DNA of 64,000 bases from Benincasa hispida. Its lineage: Eukaryota > Streptophyta > Magnoliopsida > Cucurbitales > Cucurbitaceae. The stretch lies in contig NW_024064153.1 in the NCBI RefSeq assembly GCF_009727055.1, forward strand, positions 373,597 through 437,596, in the 5' to 3' direction. Positions 1 through 12,574 of this stretch are shown here, in pieces. Each line of letters begins with the position of its first letter. Within the stretch, counting starts at the first letter, position 1. The notes beneath the pieces are model-generated. The model made no database searches and was not told the DNA's origin. It worked only from the letters and a program-made list of their open reading frames with translations. The position numbers were made by a program, and so were the translations under genes.

Positions 1-1555
1 GATTAGAAAAAATACGAGAATCACGTGTTTTGGAAGAGTTGGTAGAAAATGTGAACTCTATAATGCTTGTAGTGTTTTTTATAAGGTCCTATTTATAGAA
101 CCTGATTAGGATAAAACCTAATTAATTATAATTATCCATATATTATAATGATTTAGATAATTAGGATAATCCTAATTATAATTATAATTATTCATCTTAA
201 TATCACCATGCTTTTGATAATTAGAATAAACCTAATGATAATTTTAATCATTCATTTTAATATCTCGTATTAAAATGATTCTTTTTTTAATTCTCTTACA
301 TTATCTAATTTGAATTTGAATTTAATTCAATTAACTTTATAATAATAATGTATCACAATACAGTAATACTTATATTAATTGTATCAAATATAATAAATAT
401 ATTTTCCCTTAATAGATAAATTTGAACACTTCAATTTTTTTTTTTCAATACCTTTGATCCATGTTGGTCCATTGTGAGCTAGCAAGGAGATCTTATAGAT
501 CTACATATTATAAACTCCAATGATATAAGATTAATTGACTAAACTCTTGAATTAATTAATCTTCATTCATTAGCTATAGGAAAAACCAATATATATTTAT
601 AGTTGCATTCTTATGTATTGCAGGACAAGTTGCGTCCATGGATAAAACCATTACAAGCAAATCGATCCTTCACGAATTGTTTGTAAATATAGCTTGGTCA
701 AAAGTCTGTTTTATCCTGTAATTACCTCTATCTTCGTATGTACCACTAATTCTCTAATGAACAATTTATTTATGGTCCAACCATAAACCAAGTCCATCTC
801 GGCCCAATGAAAGGGTGTGGCACCATTGTTTAAGTCTTGGAGTTAGCACTCAATGAAACTATTTGTAACACCTTAGGCCCATAATTCAGACCATGATTCA
901 AAATTCGTGAAATATGCCTTGCTCAATTGGTATATATGTGTTAGCAATCATCAGACTTGAGATGTTACACTACTCATCTACTTTCTCTATATTGGAATGA
1001 GTGAATTTCATATTGTGAAATTATGTTCCCAGATCCTCGTTTGGTCAAGTCCCCAAATAGCAAGCATATTGAGTCGACATGACTCCACTCTCACCCATGT
1101 AAATCAAAGGACGAACTCTCATAGGTAGAAGTTCATAACTCACACATGATTAAAATTAAGTCATATACGATCATCCTATGATCAATCTCTTTAATTAGCA
1201 TATTTACAGAGAGAGATTAAACACTTCGTGGTCTAGTCTTATACAAATTCTTTACCTGGGATATCCCCACTCACATGTCTCCATATGAACAATTTGAATC
1301 AAATCGATTGTAATAATTACAAATTAGGTTGCATCCATAGTGTCACCTGTATAAGACACCCAACTTTGTCCACATACTATAGACCATTTGGGTTATTATT
1401 TGAATGTGATAAATTTGTATGTCAACCACTTGTTATTCAAGAATATATACACTTAACAATCTTAGATTTTTAACTGTAATGAATAATTTAATATATTATA
1501 TTTAATAATTAAATAACTAATAAACTACACAACTTTATGGCACAAATCTCAACCA
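1..1555 (-). mobile_element. LTR remnant, copia family C, reverse orientation
   Basis: This stretch shares, block by block, the LTR core found at 8305-9525 and, in the other orientation, at 43959-46609. The shared blocks include gctagcaaggagatctta near 480, the stretch around 960-1140 and catgtctccatatgaa near 1275. The right end near 1555 lies where the 5' terminus of this LTR family should be, but the usual cccaaca end has decayed. The left end is at or beyond the window edge. No internal retrotransposon sequence adjoins it, so it is a solo or truncated LTR. Confidence 0.6.
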
Positions 1556-4500
1556 TATATAAATTGAAATTAAACGAAATATTATAATTCTAATTGTGGT
1601 CTAAGAAGAAAGATAAAAAATTGACTTTACAAATGCAATATAATAGAAAATTTTAAATCATAAAATAAGATGAAGGCAAACAAAAAAAAGAAAAAAATCG
1701 AGATATTCCTTGAATCCAATAAAATTGACACAACAATTAATGAGTTATCTAATGAGTTTCTTTGACAATGCATTTGCGTAGAAAAGACAATATATATATA
1801 TATATTATAAGGAAAGATTTATTATTTGATTATGGAATATGAAAATATTAATTAGAAAATATAGAAAAAAAATTAGGGAAAAATATTTTAAAATTTTCCT
1901 GTTAAAAAAAAAAAAGAAAAAGAAAAAGAAAACAAAAGTTTGATTAAATCAATCAACATACACGTTAGAAAGGAAGAAAATGGTATCAATTGCCTATTTA
2001 CCAACGTCGAGATTAAATTAAACTAAAATTTAAAACTTAAAAATTAAAGATTAAATTACAAGTGTAATCTTGATTGTTTATAAAAATTTATAATTTTCTC
2101 CACTTATGTTGGTGAAGTGAGTTATTATAAGTCATTTGAAGGTCGAGACTCGTTATAATAATAGAAGTGTTCACAATTATTATGACGCACACTTCAGATA
2201 TAATAAAATTATTTGAAAATCTTTACTCTATAGTATTTGTATTTTGTAATCTCTCTTCATTTATAACTATGATTAAATGAGTTTGCACCACTAATACACT
2301 ATCACTAACACACTATTATAACCACAAACTACCATAACCTGCTATAGTAAATGAAGAATTTAGTCTTCACGTGTTGACGAAATCTCATAACTAGTTCCTA
2401 TTGTTTGATAAAAATCTCGTTAGTTGTCCCTAGTACGATGGTTTTTATTAAACCTTAAGGATAAATTCTAATTATAAACTATATGACTAAATTCTAACTT
2501 TCTTCGTACCATAGACACCAATTTTACAATTCAAGTCATGTTTACCCCATGGGAAATGTAATAAATCAATGGGAATTTGAAAAATGGATCCCATTTAGTT
2601 ACGTTTGGTGTTGTTTACTTAGATTCCATAGCTGTACTAACATCTAAAGATCACTTCCAAATATATCATTAAAACACACAAATTGATTGACAAGAGAATG
2701 ACGCTCAATCTAATTCCATTTGGAAATTATCCCGATATTGTTATAATTACTGTTATTATTACTGTAACAATATGAGAATTCTAAATTTTCCATATTTACT
2801 GTTATCATCATCGATCGACCTTAAATAATAACGGTAACAGTAGATATGACAGAATTGTAATTTTAAATAAACGTGATAAAAAAAATACGTTTGCGATAGT
2901 TGCAATTGTGACCTATTATAATTGATCTATTAATAGAAATTCCATTACGATTATATCAATTTTGATTACGAATTGGTGAACATGACCACAACCAAAGGTA
3001 AATAGGTAAGATTATAAAATAAGAAAGTGGATGGAAAAGTAGGTATTTTTGTGGAATTACGAAATTTTGGTGACGTAAAATAAAGGTTATAAATGAGGAG
3101 AGGAAGCCGAGTTGGTATGAGGAAGGTGAAAGGCGTGTGGTTTGTAGAAGGGGAAAGGAAGGAATAGGATTGGATGCATTGAATCTTTTCTGTGCAGCCA
3201 CTGCCTTCGCCACGTGGAAAGTCAGAATACAGCATCTTATAAATGTGGGACAAAATTAAATGTCAATTCCAATTGAATTTTATTATTATTTTTTACATTG
3301 ATGTGAAATTAATTGAACTTGACCATTCTTTTACGGTGGAAAATTGGGCCCACCACTCCCATTTTCAATTTTTCTGTTTTACCGATTCAACGTTCCACGC
3401 ATTTCTCAAAATTATTTTTTTAATTATTAAAACTTATTGGATTCCATTTTCAATATATTTTTTTTCTTTTTCATTTTTTGTTTCTCATTGCTTATTTACT
3501 ATTTTCTGTTTTCACATTTTTTTTTATATATATTATATCTCGATCGATAACAATTGGTTTTTTTTTTTAAAAAAATTAAACTATTTCATTTACGTTTCTT
3601 ACAATGATTTTCATATTTCTTGAATATAATAGTTAAATTCCAAAAAATAAAAATAACTTTTTGAAAACTGGTTTTTTAGTTATCAAAATTTGCTTTATGT
3701 TTTCATCTATGATATTTAAAATCAATGGTGTTTTCATTTTATTATTATTATTATTATTATTATTAAAATAAGATAACAAAAAAACCTTTAATCTCATATT
3801 CTTCATTATCCTTTACTCAGTCGCCTCCCAAAATCTCTTTTTCTCCTTCTCAATCTCATGTCTGCAATCATTGGTTCAACAACTCTTTTTTGAATTCTAT
3901 TGTCTTAGCTAGCTTTTGACGACCACCCTCGCTAGGTCGTCGACCTCATTCGCTTGCATACATGTTCCCTGCTTTTGTTTCTACTTTGAACATCGTTTTG
4001 AACAATGACGTTATGGGATTGATAGTGCTTAAAATTGCCTTTCAAGATCCTATGAGCAAAATGGTCATATGGAATGAAAACGATGAAGCTCCCTACAACT
4101 GATTTGGTGTCAAACGCAATCATATTTCCAACAGTCACATCGTCCAGAAGTTGTAATTCCTTCAAATGCTCACCTACCAACAACAACTTCACTAGTACAA
4201 TCAACTTTACTCTTTCTCACATTAGAGGAAGTCCATCATTATAGAGATCCATAAGTTTCTAATGACCCACATTGCCTTATCGTTATCTTCACTCGCATAC
4301 ATGTATTTTATAGGCAGCTAGAAGTGTTAATGACCATATAGAGTGATTTTTAATTTTTGCTTTTGAAATATTTAGATAGTGTGTATTTGTGGTTCTATAA
4401 TGTTTAGGTAGATTGTATTTGTGGTATTCGGGTTGTTTTTGAAGCTGTGTATATTTACATTCTCGTTTGTACTTAATTTTGTTGTTTTAGGATAGTTTTG

Positions 4501-5665
4501 TCATTTATCAAATAGTATTTTCTATTATATAAATCCGTTTGGCTATTTTTATAATTTTGAAATATTTTTGTCATTTTTCCAAATGAAACTTTAAAATTTG
4601 CTATTTCTCTTATCAACCTTAAAAAAAAAAAATGCCTAAACTCAACCTAGCCCATTGATTTAACCCACTACCTTAGAGGCCCACAATTAAAAAAGCCCAA
4701 ATTCATATACCTTTTCTAACATTACTCTAACTTTAACTCTATTCGAACTCCAGCCGCTGTCAAACCCTCCCCGTCCCTTCTCCTCCTCCTCCACCCACTT
4801 TGAGTTTCTACCTCTTCGACACTGTCCCTCTCATGCCCGCCAATTATTGCTACCTTCCCTTCTTTATCCATTGTGAGTATACACAACTGATTTCAACCAT
4901 CCCCTGTTGCATCAAGTCATCAATAAATAAATGAATTCCTCTTTCATGTAGTTCGTGGCAAAAGAGACAACTTTTTTTTCCTCGTTAGTCATAATTACAA
5001 GTATGCGAGACCATGTTACGAAGTTACTCATGACTTGTTTTAAAGTCTCTCTCTTTTTCCCCCTTTGCATGAATTTGTATGGCCACGTCTTCTCTTCTAT
5101 GACAATATCTATCATTACGGTCGAACATTCAACATCATCATCAAATATTGTGGTTATCACAAACAATGTTATCCATGAAGAAACTGAATTTCTCGTAAAA
5201 GCGTGTGAATGTCGTGCATTTGGTTTCTAATTCTGAAAACACACAAAATGTAGATAAGTTTCATACACAATGCAAAAGGATAAATATTACTAAAAGGCTA
5301 TAAGTATGATTTCTAATTTGAGAGGAAAGGAAGAAGAAATGTTATATACCCTTGAAGAAATTTATTCTTCACGTATTCCTCCCCAAAGGTCACGAACAAT
5401 GTCTTCCTCCCGCGAATAGTATAACACGAACACTGGAGTGACAGTTCCCTGGACACCATTATGAAGTTACCTTGCTATTCTTCGGCAAGGGATGAAGTTG
5501 TGGGACTTCTTTAGTGCTTTTAGTAGAAGGGAAAAGCAGAGAGAGTTTTTTTGGAGAGTTATCTGTAAATTTTTTTTCACGTGTGACTCATATGTTTGTT
5601 CACAACAGACTAATTAAGAAGGAGGAAGGGGAGTTACAATAACTCCCTCCCATATGTGCAGATAT
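1556..5665. other. AT-rich intergenic stretch without a recognisable gene
   Basis: I find no conserved domain, transposon protein or RNA gene here. Open frames such as those on the minus strand at 3932-4204 and 4912-5166 are under 100 codons and resemble no family I know. The stretch contains an (ATT)8 microsatellite near 3741-3764, a short TA run near 1791, long A or T runs, and a CACGTG palindrome at 3211-3216. The parts at 3780-4320 and 4640-5660 are less AT-rich and could be decayed gene or transposon sequence, but I cannot assign them. Confidence 0.5.
3741..3764. repeat. (ATT)8 microsatellite
   Basis: Eight uninterrupted ATT units are visible inside an AT-rich region with no gene. Confidence 0.9.
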
Positions 5666-7560
5666 TGTTGGGAATGTCCTAAACCTCACATTACGTAATA
5701 TATGAAACATATTCTATTTTTCAATAAAAGTATTATTGAAATTGCATTCTGTTATAAAATCCAATAAACGAACTCATGGCTATAGTATGAATACTTTAAC
5801 TTTATGTAGAGATATAACAAATGATCAAATTATAGTATATAGCCTAAAAAGTCTATAAGTATATGGATGAGATTGGGTACCTCATCCTGGGGACACTATA
5901 GATGCGACCCACTTTATATACTGATACAAACAATGTGATCCCAAAATCGTTCACGTGGAGACATGCGAGTGGGGTGCAAAAGACGTTTGCATAAGATTGG
6001 ACCACGAAATAATCACTTTTCTTTATAACGACCGTTTACTATTAAAACTAACTATTTCAATTCGATGACTTAGGGTAACTCGATCTTAATCTTGAGCTAA
6101 CTATGAACTCGTGTTTATTCGGGATTATCCTTTGATCTGCGTAGGTGAGAGTAGTTCAACAACATTGCTCAATAAGCCTCACATTTTGGAATAAAACTGG
6201 ATAGATAGTTAGGGACATAGTCTTACAAGATGAAATTCACTCCTACCTAATTTAGGATTAGCAGATAAGTTGTTCTCTTAAGTACTGATTTCTGGTCTTA
6301 AACAAATGGGGCCTCACCCTCTCATGATGAAGAGAGACGTGGTTTATTAGTTGGACTATAAACCAATTGTTCAATAGAGGATCGGTGGTGACTTAATGAA
6401 CAAGATGTATTTATAGAGGTAAAACGATAATTTTGACCTAGCTGTAAATATGAATGACCTGTGAAGGATCGACTTCCTGATCATGATTAAATCAAGTGGA
6501 CAGGAATATATCTACAGTGAAGAGAGTGAAACTATCGAGCTATAGTAGTATGTTTCGGTAGTTAACGAATATTGATTAATTCGAATTAAAGAGTTTAACG
6601 ATTAATCTCAAATCGTTGGAGCTCATGATCTGTAGGTCCATAAGGTCCCTCTACTAGCTCGTAAAAGATTAAACACTGGATTAAAATATTGAGTAAATTT
6701 GAAATGTTCAAAATTCATTTTTAGGATTTGGATTTGAAATGTTCAAATTTAATGTTAGGGTTTGGATAATTATATTCGATATAATCAACGTTTAAATTTG
6801 TTAAAATTAAACGTAATTCGAGAGTTCAAAATATTTAAATAATGATCTAAATATTAATTACATGAATATGATTCATGTTTGAATTAGGTGTTTTATTAAT
6901 TTAATATTTAATATTAAATTATTATTTAATTAATTAAATTTATTTATTTAATTAATTAAATTGATCTTCAATTTCAAAAGAAGAAATTCAGTTTTAGAAA
7001 TTGAATTTAAATTAGATTTAATTTAATTTTAAATTAAATTAAATTTTATTTTAAAATTGAAAATTAATTTGGGTTTAGTGGAGTTATCCTAATTTCATTC
7101 TTCAGAGTGGATTTTTTCACAAAATAACACCTAGCCCACTTTAATAATGTTGTTTGAAGTGTCATTCAATTGATTATTGAAGTGCTTGCATGTTAATTTT
7201 GATTAAAAGGCTGAAGTTCAATGAGATTTAGGCCATGCAATCAGAATTTTGAAAAATTCTGCAGAAAGTTTTTCTCTCAAACCCTCTCCAATCCGCTCCC
7301 AATTCCTTATCAATTTAGAGTTCCACCACTCAATCCAAGGCTAAGGATAGTAGAGAAGATTCACTTGGTGGTCTACTGAAGAAATTGGAGATCAATTTCA
7401 TAGAGATTATAAGGAACAAGTGAGCATCTACAAAGGTTATAATTTCTGAAACCATTTATGCTTACAACTTATAGTTTGCATGCTTGTTACTCAAATTAAA
7501 AATAATTAGGGTGCTTAATGATTCTGTAAGCTTTCGTTTTTTGCATGTTTTATTCTATCA
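5666..7560 (+). mobile_element. Solo LTR, copia family B
   Basis: It begins TGTTGGGAATGTCC, as family B does elsewhere in the window, and ends in ...tattctatca. The flanks are gatat (5661-5665) and tatat (7561-7565), a 5-bp target duplication with one mismatch. It carries the core shared by families A, B and C, and then the AT-rich 3' part rich in aattaattaa typical of family B. No gag or pol follows, so it reads as a solo LTR. At 1895 bp it matches the other full copies (1.7-2.0 kb). Confidence 0.8.
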
Positions 7561-7604
7561 TATATAACTCCCATGTAATAGAGAGTTATTTCATTATTGA
7601 CAAT

Positions 7605-7923
7605 AGTTTTTTCGTGTTGTCAAAGAGTTGAACAATGAAAATAGATGGCGAGTGCCTAACCGAATTGATCGGGTCATGTAGGAACAAGGTTCAAGTCTAC
7701 CGGTCTGTTAGGATGCCTCAGCTGCATACATCACTGCACTTTCACTTGACACCTATCGTGATGATAAACGGCTCATCTCGCCGTGACCTTCTCTTGAATT
7801 CTCAAAACTTCTGTCGCTCCATCCCCGCAGGGGCAGAGAACCCATCACTGTCTCGGCTGTGCTACCGGAGGCTTTGGGGAAGTCGGAATAGGAGAACACT
7901 CATCTTGGGGTGGGCTTACTACT

Positions 7924-7928
<5 letters not shown>
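7605..7928 (-). pseudogene. rrn23: Plastid 23S rRNA 3'-end fragment (nuclear plastid DNA)
   Basis: The plus strand reads as the reverse complement of the 3' terminal part of plastid 23S rRNA, including the stretches around 7651-7700 and 7825-7927, and then the start of the 23S-4.5S spacer (7605-7640, with the ttgaacaatga stretch). Identity looks high across about 320 bp with a few substitutions, so the transfer is not very old. A 112-codon open frame over this stretch is a chance frame in rRNA. It is not a functional rRNA gene because only the 3' tail is present. It abuts an rpoB fragment in a way not found in a normal plastid genome. Confidence 0.9.
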
Positions 7929-8304
<376 letters not shown>

Positions 8305-9525
8305 AATAATATTTTATTATAATATAATATCAATAATATTAATAATATAACATATGGTTGATTACTTAACCATTAACTAACAAACAATATGTTATGTATC
8401 CTAATAATACCTTTAATTCTCATAAATAATTTGAACAATTCAAATTAGTTCGAAAATAATTATCCATGATTTTATCCTTAGTGAGTTAGCAAGGAGACCT
8501 TATGAACCTACAGATTCAAAGCTCAAATTATTTGTGATTAATTAATTAAACTATTTAATTGAATTAATCAATATTCATTAACTGCTAGTCACTCTACTAA
8601 AGGCCGACAACTGCACTATTCGCACTGTAGATATATTTCTATGTCCACGGATATAACCAATTAATAGTGAGTTGAATATTCACAAATCGCTCGCAACTAC
8701 AGCTGGGTCAAATTACCATTTTACCCTTATAGTTACATCTAACTCCTTAAGTACCACTGATCTCTTTAATAAACAATTAGTTATAGTCTAACTATAAACT
8801 AGATTTCTCTCTGGACAGTGAGAGGGTGGGACGTCTCATTGTTCAAGACACGAAATCAATCCTTCTGGGAGAAATCCATCTACTTACCCCCATGATCAGA
8901 AAGGAGTGAATTTTATCTTGTGTAGCTGTGTTCATAGCTTTCCACTCGGACAAATCCCCAAAATGGTAGGCTCAGTAAGTTGACGAATCTAGCCACTCTT
9001 ACCTATATAGATCAAAAGATTTTTCTCATAGGCAAGAGTTCACAACTCACTCAGGATTAAGGTCAAGACACCTTCATCCTAGTGAAATATAAGTCTTTTC
9101 AAGTAACGATGTTATAAAGAGAGGCTAATCACTTCGCTGTCCTTTTTATGCAAACTCTTTGTGTAATATACCCCCACTCACATGTCTCCACATGAATGAT
9201 CAGGATCAGATTATTTGTAACACTTTAAAACTATTATAACAATTACAAAGTGGGTCATATCCGTAGTATTACCAGGATAAGGTACTCAACCTTATCCATA
9301 TACTACAGACCGTTTAGGTTATTACTTGAACATGATCCACTTGTATGTCAACTATATACATATTTAAGTTAACATAAAATAACATTGGATCTTAATTTAT
9401 TGGATTTGGGTTAATATAGATTAAATTTTGAATAAAATAACACTTTATTTTATTAAATAAATAATTTGTGTATAGATAATTTACAAACTACGAAACTCAC
9501 GAGATTTAGGGTATCAACCCCAATA
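8305..9525 (-). mobile_element. 3' LTR of reverse copia element, family C (left-truncated)
   Basis: The right end, ...caaccccaata, is the 5' terminus of the LTR on the minus strand (TG decayed to TA). The next bases, read on the minus strand, form a purine-rich tract, and RNase H follows. It is therefore the 3' LTR of the copia element at 9526-11791. It holds the family core, including the tgagttagcaaggagacc block near 8480. The left end stops at the plastid insertion without a clear TG/CA terminus, so about 1.2 kb remains. Confidence 0.75.
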
Positions 9526-9539
9526 ATCTTCCACTTGTC
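9526..9539 (-). other. Polypurine tract of reverse copia element
   Basis: On the minus strand the tract reads gacaagtggaagat directly before the LTR. This is where plus-strand DNA synthesis would be primed. It fixes the element's orientation and the LTR boundary. Confidence 0.65.
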
Positions 9540-11791
9540 TTAAAGCCAGTGGGATGTATAATATAAAATATAATACAAAGTAAGGTACACAAAAAAATAA
9601 ACTAGGGCATACACTACACTTAGTAACATCTCCCACTTTCCCTAGAGAAGATGATGCATGTCCCATAGACCCAGACTCTCTAGGTGACCATAAAAAACTT
9701 TAGCCATAAGAGCCTTTGTAAATGGATCAGCAACATTGTGCTTCGAAGTGATCTTCGTGATGATTATGTCTACTTGATGCACAATCTCCCAGATGAGATG
9801 ACATTTGCACTTAATGTGCTTTCCTCTCTTGTGGCTCCTAGGCTCCCTGGAATTTGCCACATTACAACTATTATCACAATAAAGAGTGTGAGCTTTTACA
9901 TTTCAAGAACAACTTCCAGGTTCGTCAAAAATTTCTCTAGCCATATAGAAGCTTCACAAGTCGCTACATATTCTGCCTCTATAGTAGAGTCAACATGCAA
10001 CCTTGCTTTGTGCTTCGCCAGACTACAACCCCTTTGTTAAGAGTGAACACTGATTCTGATGTGGATTTTCTAGAATCTTTATCAGTCTGAAAATCAGATT
10101 CACTGTATCTTGTAAAGATAAAATCCTTAGCTCCATACACAAGCATATAGTTCCTCATTCTCCAAAGATACTTGAGGATAGTTTTAACTATTATCTAGTG
10201 ATCAGATCCTGGATTAGACTGATATCTACTAACAATCCCTATTGCATAGCAAATGCCAAGTCTAGTATATAACATTGCATATATAAAACTGCCAACAGTC
10301 GATGCATAGGGAATCCATCTCATTTTCTCAACCTCTTGAGGAGTCTTAGGACATTGTTCCTTAGAAAATACAATTCTATGATTGAAAAGTAACAAACCCC
10401 TCTTGAAATTGTGCATCGAATATCTGACAAGTATCTTATTAATATATGATACTTGAGACAAGACTAGCGTTTTGTTCTTACGATCTCTAATTATCTGGAT
10501 CCCTAGAACAAACTACGCCTCTTCCAATTTTTTCATTTGGAATTGGGCGGCTAGCCATTTCTTAACATTGGTCAGTAGACCTATATTATTACCAATGAGT
10601 AGGATATCATCTATGTACAACACTAAGAAAGCTACTAAACTATTGATGATCTTCTTGTAAACATAAGGTTCATAAACATTTTGGTCAAAGCCGTAAAACT
10701 TGATCACAGTATCATATCTTATGTTCTAAGATCGAGATGCCTATTTTAATCCATAAATGGACTGATTAAGCTTGCAAACCATTTGCTCTTGACCTTGTTT
10801 AATGAACCCCTCTGGTTACTGCATGTAGATGGTCTCCTTAAGATAACCATTCAGAAAGGTAGTCTTGACATATATTTGCCATATCTCATAGTCATAATAT
10901 GTGGCAATAAGCATTAGACTTATGTATGGCAACGAATGAGAAAGTTTCCTCATAGTCCAATTCCTCAACCTGGGCATAATCCTTTGCCACTAATCTAGCT
11001 TTAAAGGTCTGTACCTTACCATCTACACCCCTTTTCCTCTTGTAGATCCAGTTACAACCTATAGATTTTACCCCATCAGGTTAATCTACATGATCTATAT
11101 TGAATTGAAGTATATAAACTCCATCTCGAGATCCATAGCCTTAACCCATTCATCTTTATCCACATCATCCATTGCCTGTTTATAAGACAACAAATCCTTA
11201 ACGTTGCCATCTGATATGATAGTTAGGATTTCTGTTAAGCCCATATAACAAGTAGGTGGGTTCGAAACCCTCCTACTACGTCGAGGCTCCCTCAACTCTT
11301 GAGGTGAATGTACTAGCCTTTTCAATAACTGTTGAAGTTTCAATAGTTTCATTGGAAAATTCATTCAACACAATCTTACTGCGTGACTTATGCACCCTGA
11401 TGTGGTCCTCTTAAAAAAATATAACATTTGTCAACACAAATACTTTATTTTCTTTAGATCATAGAAGTAACCATCCCTCGTTCCCTTGGGATAGCCTACA
11501 AGTAGGCATAATTTTGAATGAGGTTCCGATTTCTTTGAATTTGCCTTAAGTACATGTGTTGGGCAACCCCAAATTCTGAAGTATCGTAAACTACCTTTAG
11601 ACCTCTCCACAACTCCAAAGGTGTTTCAGATATGCTTTTGGATGAAACATTATTTAAAATATAAGTTGCAGTCATTACTGCATAACCCTAAAACGAATCA
11701 GTAAATGAGCATAACTCATTATAGATCGACCACCAAGGTTCTATTTCTCCTTTCTAATACACCATTTTGTTGAGGTATACCAAGTGCCAAG
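9540..11791 (-). pseudogene. Copia pol remnant: integrase end, RT and RNase H
   Basis: Read on the minus strand this is the 3' half of a Ty1/copia polyprotein. In order: the end of the integrase (11400-11791, starting near a PQQNGV-like block), a linker with REPRRSRRVSNPP (11095-11364), RT start with KVQTFKARLVAKDYAQ (about 10950-11060), the RT catalytic box YIDDILL (10513-10707), the RT C-terminal and connection part (10195-10461), and an RNase H tail with SKHNVADPFTKAL (9642-9860). Stops and frameshifts separate these blocks. Gag, protease and the integrase core are missing because the element is cut at 11791, exactly where a gypsy LTR fragment begins with TGTCACACC. Confidence 0.85.
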
Positions 11792-12574
11792 TGTCACACC
11801 CCTTCCCGAACTACCCTCCTAATCTAAGAAGAAATGCGAGCACAACAATTGCCAACCCTCTTATGAAAATTACTGCCAATATACTTCTATGAACCAATGC
11901 TCTTGGCACCTGATATACAGTTTAATAACTCATAACAGATTATTACCAAAAGGTCTATACAACTTAGCACATAGCTCCCCATATAGTAGGATACTTAATT
12001 TACAACAACCACACAAAACTTTTTTGAGACTCCCACAACATAAACATAAGATTTTAATTTAACAAGACATGATGAACCACCTCAACTTTGATTTCTCCTA
12101 ACAAGAAGTGACTGGCTGGTAGAACTGCTAGGCCTCAGGACATTGACCGCAACCTGAGGAGGAAAACATTGGAAAAGGTGAGCTTAAATTGCCCCGTGAG
12201 TGACTTCTTTTAAAATATACTTTCATAACTTATAATATAAACATGTTTAGAACAAAAAATTTACATTCACATATCAGGGTTCAGAAATAAAGATTAGGAA
12301 GTAAGGAAATCATAGCATGGAAAACCCTGGTTTAAAGCTCATAAACAATTCCTATAAATTTTTCTCTACTTCTTGGCCTGAACATATGGGAGAGCCCTTT
12401 CGCTCAATCCCTAATAACCTTAGTTGAAAGAGAGCCTTTTTGCTCGATCTCATCAATGTCAATAACGTACATCTTATATACACGTGGAGCTGAGTAGGAT
12501 CCTGCTTACCTTTCCATACCTTCGTAGCAAGGACCATTGTATAACTGGGTGTCTTATCATTCCTTCGGTACCAA
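11792..12574 (-). mobile_element. Gypsy (chromovirus-type) LTR fragment
   Basis: It starts TGTCACACCCC, like the chromovirus LTR at 61016. It also shares with that LTR the order of short blocks: an accgc..cctga block followed by ggtgagctaaa and gtgagtgac (about 12150-12210 against 61380-61430), and an acgt..acgtgg..gctaag block (about 12465-12500 against 61650-61675). It interrupts the integrase of the neighbouring copia element. The right part is replaced by LTR A at about 12575. No gypsy coding sequence is attached. Confidence 0.55.

Noticed and set aside
2956..3253. Two overlapping minus-strand frames of 85 and 95 codons
   Set aside because: Both need a non-ATG start, are in different frames over the same DNA, and show no known domain.
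3243..3623. 126-codon plus-strand frame rich in F, I and Y
   Set aside because: Composition follows the T-rich DNA. There are no conserved motifs and no sign of a gene context.
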